Source: Piscibacillus sp052246295 (GTDB taxonomy: Bacteria > Bacillota > Bacilli > Bacillales > Alkalibacillaceae). Taken from it: a DNA stretch of 20,547 nucleotides. The notes beneath the pieces are model-generated. The model saw only the letters and a program-made list of their open reading frames with translations. It had not been told where the DNA came from and did no database searches. The position numbers and the translations under genes were made by a program. Positions 15,492 through 20,547 of the stretch are shown here, in pieces (position 1 is the first letter of the stretch; each line of letters opens with the position of its first letter). The DNA lies in assembly GCA_052246295.1 (NCBI GenBank), contig JBQQCO010000034.1. One strand, 5' to 3'.

Positions 15492-16209
15492 ATTGAGTGG
15501 AATGAAAACGTATAAGGTTCAATCCTATGAAGAGTTAAGTGAAATGGCTGCTCAATTAATTAAACGTAAAGTAGCAGAGAAACCAGATGCGGTTTTAGGC
15601 TTGGCAACCGGCAGTACGCCAACTGGCATGTACGAACGACTAGTTAATGAATATAAGCAAGGCGACCTTAGTTTTGAAAAAGTAAAAACGTTTAATTTAG
15701 ATGAGTATGTTGGAATCAATCGAAGTCATCCTCAAAGCTATTATCAATTTATGCAACATCACCTGTTTAAGTCGATTGATGTAAAAGAGGAGAATATTTA
15801 TATTCCAAATGGGTTTGCAGATAATCCTTTGAGAGAATGCGAAAGGTATGATCAAAAGTTAAAAGAAAGCGGTCCAGTTGATTTACAAGTGTTGGGGTTA
15901 GGTGTGAATGGTCATATAGGATTTAATGAGCCAGGAACGAGCTTTCAATCTCGTACGCATGTCATTAAGTTAACTGATTCCACTCGAGAGGCAAACGCTC
16001 GATTTTTTAAATCAAAAGAAGACGTGCCAACTCATGCGATTACCATGGGAATTGAGAATATTATGGAGAGTCGAGAAATCTTATTGCTGGCTTATGGTGA
16101 AAATAAGAAGCCTGCAATCAAAAGGTTGTTAGAAGGGGAAGTGAGTGAAGAATTCCCAGCAAGCATACTAACTCAACATCCTAATGTGAGAGTCATTTAT
16201 GGTTGGTGA
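15484..16209 (+). CDS. nagB: Glucosamine-6-phosphate deaminase
   Basis: NagB converts glucosamine-6-phosphate to fructose-6-phosphate and ammonia, the last step to glycolysis. The protein has 241 residues, close to the short Gram-positive form. Motifs are GLATGSTPTGMYERLV, FNLDEYVGI (catalytic Asp), GLGVNGHIGFNEPGTSF (catalytic His region) and THAITMGIENIM. ATG 15484 lies inside the nagA stop overlap and has GAGGTG (15472-15477) six bases upstream; the earlier in-frame ATG at 15439 is inside nagA and unlikely. A repeat element and a bidirectional terminator follow. Confidence 0.96.
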   Translation: MNKLSGMKTYKVQSYEELSEMAAQLIKRKVAEKPDAVLGLATGSTPTGMYERLVNEYKQGDLSFEKVKTFNLDEYVGINRSHPQSYYQFMQHHLFKSIDVKEENIYIPNGFADNPLRECERYDQKLKESGPVDLQVLGLGVNGHIGFNEPGTSFQSRTHVIKLTDSTREANARFFKSKEDVPTHAITMGIENIMESREILLLAYGENKKPAIKRLLEGEVSEEFPASILTQHPNVRVIYGW

Positions 16210-16314
16210 AAAGACTGCAACTGAGATATGAAGAGAAAAAGCGACAATAGGAAGAGCATTGAATGTAAATCATTAGCCATAAATAACACAACATGGTTGG
16301 TAGGTATTAGCGTA

Positions 16315-16426
16315 GTCAAAATGCAAGACTCCAGCAGGAACAGCACGAGATGAAAATCACGTCAAACGAACGACAGTGAGTTTGGGGAAGTTGAAGCCGT
16401 GCCTGCGGAAAGCGAAGCATTTTGAT
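16315..16426. repeat. Intergenic structured repeat, copy A
   Basis: About 110 bases that recur at 18743-18842. The shared core runs from GACTCCAGCAGGAACAGCAC to GTGCCTGCGGAAAGCG. Internal pairing joins GCAG..GCAC to GTGC..CTGC, and CAAAC (16363-16367) to GTTTG (16380-16384). The outer stem in this copy is CAAAATGC (16317-16324) with GCATTTTG (16417-16424). It lies between nagB and its terminator. Elements of this type are, from memory, dispersed widely in Bacillaceae; function is unknown. Confidence 0.85.
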
Positions 16427-16441
16427 GTAGCGACATAGAAA

Positions 16442-16488
16442 AGCCGAACTTTAGTTGTTAAAGGTACAACCTAGAGTTCGGCTCTTTT
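16442..16488. terminator. Bidirectional terminator between nagB and the ABC ATPase gene
   Basis: A long stem of about 17 pairs, AGCCGAACTTTAG + TTGT (16442-16458) with ACAAC + CTAGAGTTCGGCT (16466-16483, one bulge), is followed by CTTTTGT on the + strand. The left flank AGAAAAG gives CTTTTCT on the - strand. It can therefore end both convergent transcripts. Confidence 0.88.
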
Positions 16489-16505
16489 GTAAGGTGTTAT
16501 GTCTT

Positions 16506-17639
16506 CTAAACTTCCTGTGTTTCTTCTTTTACCTGACCTTGATAATCAATTCGTTCTTCTGTGTCGACATCAAAGAAGTGTGCTTTATTCATATCAACGC
16601 CGAGTGTAATCGACTGGCCAGCTTCTACATTGGAACGAGCATCCACACGGGCTGTGAAGTCTTGATCACCAATTTTCGAGTATAGATATGATTCAGAACC
16701 CATTAATTCAGCTACATCAATCATTGCTTCGAATGTTGCGCCTTCAGCTGTTTGTAAAAAGGCAGGTTCGTCATGTAAGTCTTCAGGGCGAATGCCTAAT
16801 AGAACTTCTTTCCCTACATAATCTAGGTCACGTAACACTTTCATACGTCCTTCAGGAATTGAGATGTCATGACCTTCAATCGTAATAGAATTCTCATTTA
16901 ATATCCCTTTTAAGAAGTTCATGGCTGGTGAACCAATAAAACCACCAACGAAGACGTTATTTGGCTTATCGTAAACTTCTTTTGGTGAACCAACTTGCTG
17001 TACGACGCCGTCTTTCATCACAACAAGGCGAGTCGCCATAGTCATCGCTTCTGTTTGGTCGTGTGTAACATAAATAGTCGTTGTTTGTAGACGCTGGTGA
17101 AGCTTTTGAATCTCCGCACGCATTTGTACACGTAACTTAGCATCTAAGTTTGATAAGGGTTCATCCATTAAGAATACTTTAGCGTCTCGAACAATTGCAC
17201 GACCCAATGCAACACGTTGACGTTGACCACCTGATAAAGCTTTTGGTTTACGGTCTAGAAGCTCTTCTAAACCTAAAATTTCTGCCGCTTTTTGCACGCG
17301 TTCTTTAATTTCTTTTTTATTGACTTTACGAAGCTTTAAACTAAACGCCATGTTGTCATACACGTTCATATGTGGGTAAAGAGCATAGTTTTGGAAAACC
17401 ATTGCAATATCGCGGTTTTTAGGTGCGACATCGTTCATTAATTCATTATCAATATAGAATTCACCTGATGAAATTTCTTCTAAACCAGCGATCATTCTAA
17501 GAGTAGTCGATTTACCGCAACCAGATGGACCGACGAATACGATAAATTCCTTGTCCTGGATATGTAAGTTGAAGTCTTGTACAGCATGTACGTCTTTATC
17601 ATAGATTTTATTAATGTTTTCTAAACGTAATTCAGCCAT
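16506..17639 (-). CDS. msmX: Multi-purpose sugar ABC importer ATPase (MsmX/UgpC type)
   Basis: The nucleotide-binding subunit of CUT1 sugar importers, 377 residues, acting at the inner membrane face. Walker A is GPSGCGKST (37-45), the Q-loop is in VFQNYALYPH, the signature is LSGGQ (135-139), Walker B is VFLMDEP (155-161) and the H-loop His is 193. A C-terminal TOBE-type regulatory domain follows, with GIRPEDL. ATG 17639 is preceded by GGGGGAA. In B. subtilis one MsmX serves several importers that lack their own ATPase, and the importer encoded at 5218-8328 is of exactly that kind. A regulator of the YxkF type lies directly upstream, as beside msmX in B. subtilis. A cre site lies in its upstream region. 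Confidence 0.92.
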   Translation of the reverse strand: MAELRLENINKIYDKDVHAVQDFNLHIQDKEFIVFVGPSGCGKSTTLRMIAGLEEISSGEFYIDNELMNDVAPKNRDIAMVFQNYALYPHMNVYDNMAFSLKLRKVNKKEIKERVQKAAEILGLEELLDRKPKALSGGQRQRVALGRAIVRDAKVFLMDEPLSNLDAKLRVQMRAEIQKLHQRLQTTTIYVTHDQTEAMTMATRLVVMKDGVVQQVGSPKEVYDKPNNVFVGGFIGSPAMNFLKGILNENSITIEGHDISIPEGRMKVLRDLDYVGKEVLLGIRPEDLHDEPAFLQTAEGATFEAMIDVAELMGSESYLYSKIGDQDFTARVDARSNVEAGQSITLGVDMNKAHFFDVDTEERIDYQGQVKEETQEV

Positions 17640-17684
17640 TTGAATTCCCCCAATTTAAAAGTGTCAACTTAAGTTTATGCTTTA

Positions 17685-17699
17685 AGTAAACGTTTTCAT
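17685..17699 (-). promoter_or_regulatory. cre (CcpA) site upstream of the ABC ATPase gene
   Basis: Read on the - strand, ATGAAAACGTTTACT matches the cre consensus WTGNAANCGNWNNCW at every defined position. It lies 46 bases upstream of the ATPase start codon. A possible but weak promoter, CTGAAT with TATATG 17 bases on, would put cre over or just after the -10 box. Confidence 0.65.
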
Positions 17700-17741
17700 A
17701 TAGAAGGATTGCACAAAAAATTCAGATACTTTTGTGCATGT

Positions 17742-18596
17742 CTATGATTCTATTAATTGGATGGCTAAGTAGACGTCCAACATATCCTTGAAATCTTTTA
17801 TATCTTTGTTAGTCAAATCTTGAAATTTTTCAATTCGATATTGAACACTGTTTCTGTGCATATATAGTGTTTTTGCAGCTGCGCTCACGTTGCCATGGTG
17901 TTCAATAACGGTCTTGATTGTTTTGATTAAATCAGGTTCATTTATACTGTCGCGTAAGATTGATTGTGTAAAATAATGACGTTCTTCGCCTGTGTATTTT
18001 TGAGGTAGAAGAAGAAAGAGAGCATCTTCTTGGTAAACGAGTCGCTTAGATGTGTAGTCTAATATTTGTTCAGCTATTTGAGTAAACCATTTATAAAAAC
18101 GAGGCGCTTCTTCTACATTTTCTAATGAGTTACCGACTACTAACTTAATATTTAAATCTAGATCATCACTCATGACATCAATGATTTCTTCAAAAGGAAT
18201 CGGCTCGCTATCTAAATCTTCGAGTAAGACAAGTTGATGAGAATGATGCCAAAAGAATAAGACACGCTTATTTAAAATTAAAGAAATAGACTCTTTTAAT
18301 GATTTAGCATCGTAATTTTGATTCTGTAAGTTCATAACAATGAATCGAAAGTGGTTATAAGAGCCAGGAGCTTTTTCAGTTTCTACATTTAAAAACTTAA
18401 GCCAGTTTTTTTCTTCCTGTGTATGTAAAATTTCATCGTCTGAAAAAGCTTGAATAAGTTGCTTTTGTTCATAGTTAAGTTCTTGTTCAGGAATCGCATA
18501 AAGCTGTCCTTTGACACGAAATGTGAAAAAGCTTTCATCTTCCGACTGAACTCTACTAAGATTCGGGAATAACTGTTTTAACTTCTGAAAATCCAT
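17742..18596 (-). CDS. PucR/CdaR-type helix-turn-helix regulator (YxkF-like)
   Basis: A 284-residue protein whose C-terminus (about 226-280) is a PucR/CdaR-type helix-turn-helix: TIKTVIEHHGNVSAAAKTLY, then MHRNSVQYRIEKF and LDVYLAIQL. The first 220 residues show no catalytic motif that I recognise; they contain alternating beta and alpha segments and are probably a sensory domain. ATG 18596 is preceded by AAAGGAG. The same arrangement, a PucR-like gene (yxkF) upstream of msmX, is known in B. subtilis, so it may regulate the ATPase gene 102 bases downstream. The ligand and target are unknown. Confidence 0.8.
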   Translation of the reverse strand: MDFQKLKQLFPNLSRVQSEDESFFTFRVKGQLYAIPEQELNYEQKQLIQAFSDDEILHTQEEKNWLKFLNVETEKAPGSYNHFRFIVMNLQNQNYDAKSLKESISLILNKRVLFFWHHSHQLVLLEDLDSEPIPFEEIIDVMSDDLDLNIKLVVGNSLENVEEAPRFYKWFTQIAEQILDYTSKRLVYQEDALFLLLPQKYTGEERHYFTQSILRDSINEPDLIKTIKTVIEHHGNVSAAAKTLYMHRNSVQYRIEKFQDLTNKDIKDFKDMLDVYLAIQLIES

Positions 18597-18742
18597 AGAT
18601 AGACTCCTTTTGCGAGTACTTTAAGTCTATTATATCAGACAAAATTAATTGTTAAATTATTAAAAGGATAATTAGGTTTTGTGAATTTGAGTGATGAATT
18701 AAGAGTGAATAGAAATTGGGAGTTATAATTGTGAGGAGCGAA

Positions 18743-18842
18743 GGTGGCGACTCCAGCAGGAACAGCACGAGCTGAGAATCCCGTCAAACGAACGGAAGTG
18801 AGTTTGGGGAAGTTGAAGCCGTGCCTGCGGAAAGCGTCCACC
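18743..18842. repeat. Intergenic structured repeat, copy B
   Basis: The second copy of the element at 16315-16426, with an almost identical core. Here the outer stem is GGTGG (18743-18747) with CCACC (18838-18842): both arms differ from copy A yet still pair with each other. The inner pair TCCC with GGGA adjoining CAAAC/GTTTG is intact here and broken in copy A. It occupies much of the roughly 300-base gap between the regulator gene and the next terminator. Confidence 0.85.
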
Positions 18843-18866
18843 GATAGCGAATCAGAATATTAATAT

Positions 18867-18897
18867 AAAAAACCAACCGAACGAATTCGGTTGGCTT
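18867..18897 (-). terminator. Terminator of the AI-2E-family gene
   Basis: A perfect nine-pair stem, CCAACCGAA (18873-18881) with TTCGGTTGG (18886-18894), has a four-base loop. On the - strand it is followed by TTTTTT (complement of 18867-18872). It lies directly past the stop codon of the gene at 18901-19986. Confidence 0.88.
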
Positions 18898-18900
18898 AAT

Positions 18901-19986
18901 TTAGTCAAACATTTCCTTATTTCTGAGTTTAATAATTCGATAAATATGACTTACAATAACTTTACCAACAGCATAAGTTGGCACAGCGATAATCATCGCT
19001 ACAATCCCACCAAATTTTCCTGCGAATAATAATAGGAAAATAATCGTGATCGGGTGGACGTTTAACTTTTTACCCATAACTTGAGGAGAAATCAAGTTAC
19101 TTTCGATTTGTTGAACAATGACCGCAACCACAACAACTAAAAGAGCTTGTAATGGTGATTCAAATAGTCCAACAATAACCCCAGGTGCTGTACCAATCCA
19201 AGGACCGATGAACGGGATAAAGTTCGTAAACAAAGCGATAAACGCTAAGATTAAGGCAAAACGAAGGTCGATAATCAAGTACCCAATGTAAATCAACACC
19301 CCAACACAGATACTCACGATAATCTGACCTTGGATGTAGTTACTTAATGCATCATCCATTTCATCTAAAATTTCGCCAACTTCATATTTATATTTTTTAG
19401 GTAGAAATCCTATAATTCGTTTCGGTAAACGTTCGCCGTCTTTAAGTAAATAAAATAAAACAAACGGTACAACGATTAAGACAATTAATATATTTGCTAA
19501 GACACCTATGTATGTCGTGATGTGACTGGCTACATTGGAAGCGATCTCTGTTAAACGCCCTTCGATACCTTCTAGCCATTCCGTAATAGCTTGCTGATCC
19601 GGGGAAATTCTATTAAACCATTCACTATTTTGTACGGCAAGTAAAAATTGGTTCGCATCATCAATAAAGGTTGGGACTTGTTCTGCGAAGTTTTCAATCT
19701 GTTTTTGAAGCTCCGGATAGACTAACATCGTCAAACCAACAATTAATCCAATTCCTGTTAAAAAAACGATTAGCACTGCAACTGGACGAGGCATTTTATT
19801 ATCTAGTAAATCCACGACAGGTCGTGTTAAATAATATAGAATACCCGCAATAATGAGTGGTGTGAAGATCGTTTGAGCTAAAACAAATATTGGCGCGAAA
19901 ATAAACTGTATTTTAGTCGATAAAAAGATGATTAGCATGATGATAATAATGGCATAACCGACTCGAAACCATTTTCCATTAGGCAC
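18901..19986 (-). CDS. AI-2E (UPF0118) family membrane transporter
   Basis: A polytopic membrane protein of 361 residues. There are hydrophobic segments at the N-terminus (two), a soluble stretch of about 90 residues (QKQIENFAEQVPTFIDDANQ onward), then at least five further membrane helices. Family signatures are FVLFYLLKDGE, FIPFIGPWIGTAPG, and QQIESNLISPQVMGKKLNVHP. The family is named after a proposed AI-2 exporter (TqsA/YdgG), but other members export sodium or amino acids, so the substrate is open. The start is GTG 19986 with GGTGA upstream. A TATAAT on the - strand (20030-20025) could be its -10 box. It ends in a strong terminator. Confidence 0.88.
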   Translation of the reverse strand: MPNGKWFRVGYAIIIIMLIIFLSTKIQFIFAPIFVLAQTIFTPLIIAGILYYLTRPVVDLLDNKMPRPVAVLIVFLTGIGLIVGLTMLVYPELQKQIENFAEQVPTFIDDANQFLLAVQNSEWFNRISPDQQAITEWLEGIEGRLTEIASNVASHITTYIGVLANILIVLIVVPFVLFYLLKDGERLPKRIIGFLPKKYKYEVGEILDEMDDALSNYIQGQIIVSICVGVLIYIGYLIIDLRFALILAFIALFTNFIPFIGPWIGTAPGVIVGLFESPLQALLVVVVAVIVQQIESNLISPQVMGKKLNVHPITIIFLLLFAGKFGGIVAMIIAVPTYAVGKVIVSHIYRIIKLRNKEMFD

Positions 19987-20089
19987 GTATTCACCAACTC
20001 TCTTAAAACATTTATCTCAATTGTATTATAGTAAAATTTTCTAGTCTACTTATTTATGTTTCTAGTTTTACCAAAATGATAGGAATTAA

Positions 20090-20124
20090 ACATAAAGAAA
20101 CCGTGAACTATAATGCTCACGGTT
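20090..20124 (-). terminator. Probable terminator of the SinI-like gene
   Basis: An eight-pair stem, AACCGTGA with TCACGGTT (20099-20106 and 20117-20124), has a ten-base loop and is followed on the - strand by TCTTTATG. The U tract is moderate. It lies just past the small gene's stop codon. Confidence 0.6.
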
Positions 20125-20132
20125 GATGGTGT

Positions 20133-20276
20133 TTATAAATTTGGTCGTTGTACATCAATAAAATTTCTAATCTCCCGTTTGCTGACACCCATCTCTTTAG
20201 CTTTTCTCATTAATAAAACCCATTCTCGATCCAGTTGCTTTTCAGTCGCCTTCTGATAATGTGTCATAATTACCAT
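20133..20276 (-). CDS. Small SinI-domain protein (anti-repressor type)
   Basis: A 47-residue protein reading MVIMTHYQKATEKQLDREW, then VLLMRKAKEMGVSKREI and RNFIDVQRPNL. The pattern L-D-x-E-W-x-x-L-M-x-x-A-K-x-x-x-[IV]-S-x-x-E-I-R-x-[FY] is that of the SinI dimerisation helices, which in B. subtilis bind SinR and relieve repression of biofilm matrix genes. No DNA-binding domain is present, so it is SinI-like rather than SinR-like. ATG 20276 has GGAGG four bases upstream; the second Met (20267) is a possible alternative. It has its own consensus promoter and a leader that looks like a c-di-GMP-I riboswitch. No sinR is visible in the window, so the partner is unknown. Confidence 0.82.
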   Translation of the reverse strand: MVIMTHYQKATEKQLDREWVLLMRKAKEMGVSKREIRNFIDVQRPNL

Positions 20277-20291
20277 ACTTCCTCCCCCAAC

Positions 20292-20385
20292 AGATGAGGC
20301 AGCTGTGCTATCTTAGGTTCCACCCCTTAGACCACTCGCTTTGCGCCCCTTTTTTTCAAAAGGTTTGCCCTTAAACTGCATCGAA
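20292..20385 (-). ncRNA. Cyclic di-GMP-I (GEMM-I) riboswitch in the SinI-like leader
   Basis: Read on the - strand, the leader contains in order GGGCAAACC, a six-pair stem CCTTTT-GAAA-AAAAGG with the GNRA tetraloop, then GGCGCAAAGC, GGTCTAAGG, ACCTAAGATAGC (the tetraloop-receptor side) and CAGCTGCC. These are the conserved strings of the GEMM-I class in the right order and spacing. The flanks GATGCAG and CTGCCTCATC can pair as the outer stem. The GGG before CAAACC is kept, which favours c-di-GMP over cGAMP as I recall the family. No terminator lies between the aptamer and the ribosome site, so control is probably translational: CCTC at the 3' end of the aptamer could pair with GAGG of the ribosome site. 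Confidence 0.85.
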
Positions 20386-20402
20386 CTTTTATTCTTAATT
20401 TA

Positions 20403-20431
20403 ATTGTATAAGCTTTTTAGGGGAGTGTCAA
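20403..20431 (-). promoter_or_regulatory. Promoter of the riboswitch-SinI transcript
   Basis: On the - strand, a perfect -35 TTGACA (20431-20426) and a -10 TACAAT (20408-20403) are separated by 17 bases. The predicted start is near 20396, giving a leader of about 120 bases that holds the whole aptamer. This is the strongest sigma-A promoter in the window. Confidence 0.8.
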
Positions 20432-20478
20432 AAAGTTTGTGTAAATGACGACGTTCCATCTGTATTAAGTTAGCTGCA

Positions 20479-20547
20479 TTATTTATATGATCGACCTTTA
20501 GGTCGTAATGGTGGCTTCTTCTTCAGTTGCCAACCCAGCAGCTTGTT
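20479..20547 (-). CDS. C-terminal fragment of an unidentified protein
   Basis: An open frame enters from the right edge and ends at the TAA at 20481-20479. The 22 visible residues end in a basic tail, KKKPPLRPKGRSYK. Codon use looks like a real gene and the direction matches the SinI-like gene, whose -35 box lies about 50 bases past this stop. I do not recognise the protein, and such a short piece could be chance. Confidence 0.4.
   Translation of the reverse strand, partial: NKLLGWQLKKKPPLRPKGRSYK

Noticed and set aside
18635..18841. Possible 68-residue protein on the - strand
   Set aside because: It is a translation of structured repeat copy B. Such ORFs recur wherever the repeat occurs and are not supported as genes.
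18901..19986. Quorum-sensing (AI-2) export function
   Set aside because: The family name is historical and no luxS or AI-2 uptake gene is in the window, so the substrate is left open.

Overview
The window comes from a low-GC Firmicute, most likely a salt-tolerant member of the Bacillaceae. The reasons are strong AGGAGG-type ribosome sites, sigma-A promoters, CcpA-type cre sites, MsmX/YxkF-type and SinI-type genes, and intergenic repeats of a kind seen in that family. The species cannot be fixed from sequence alone.

Layout. Positions 1-126 are the 3' end (domains V and VI) of a group II intron. It abuts, in phase, an array of about fourteen 21-bp repeats (127-419). Then come proC, a convergent M20 amidohydrolase and a VanZ-like membrane protein. 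The core is a peptidoglycan-sugar scavenging region (3130-17639): a sugar kinase (MurK type), a beta-lactamase-fold amidase, an ABC importer (lipoprotein plus two permeases), NamZ-type exo-muramidase, MurQ etherase and MurR regulator on the + strand; glcD-glcF on the - strand; nagA-nagB on the + strand; and an MsmX/UgpC-type ABC ATPase with a YxkF-like regulator on the - strand. An AI-2E-family membrane protein and a 47-residue SinI-domain gene follow on the - strand. The SinI gene has a consensus promoter and a leader that reads as a c-di-GMP-I riboswitch.

How the parts fit. The importer has no ATPase of its own, and the MsmX-type protein could energise it. NamZ and the amidase both lack signal peptides, so imported MurNAc-containing fragments would be trimmed in the cytoplasm. 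MurK would phosphorylate MurNAc (and perhaps GlcNAc). MurQ would split MurNAc-6-P into GlcNAc-6-P and D-lactate. NagA and NagB lead GlcNAc-6-P to fructose-6-P, and GlcDF could oxidise the D-lactate to pyruvate. Every step from uptake to central metabolism is therefore encoded within about 14.5 kb. cre-like sites sit at the importer promoter and upstream of the ATPase gene. The steps are inferred from families and context and have not been tested.

The two items most worth following are the cytoplasmic, ABC-fed version of the MurNAc pathway and the predicted c-di-GMP riboswitch in front of a SinI-type anti-repressor. No tRNA, rRNA, CRISPR array or insertion sequence was seen.
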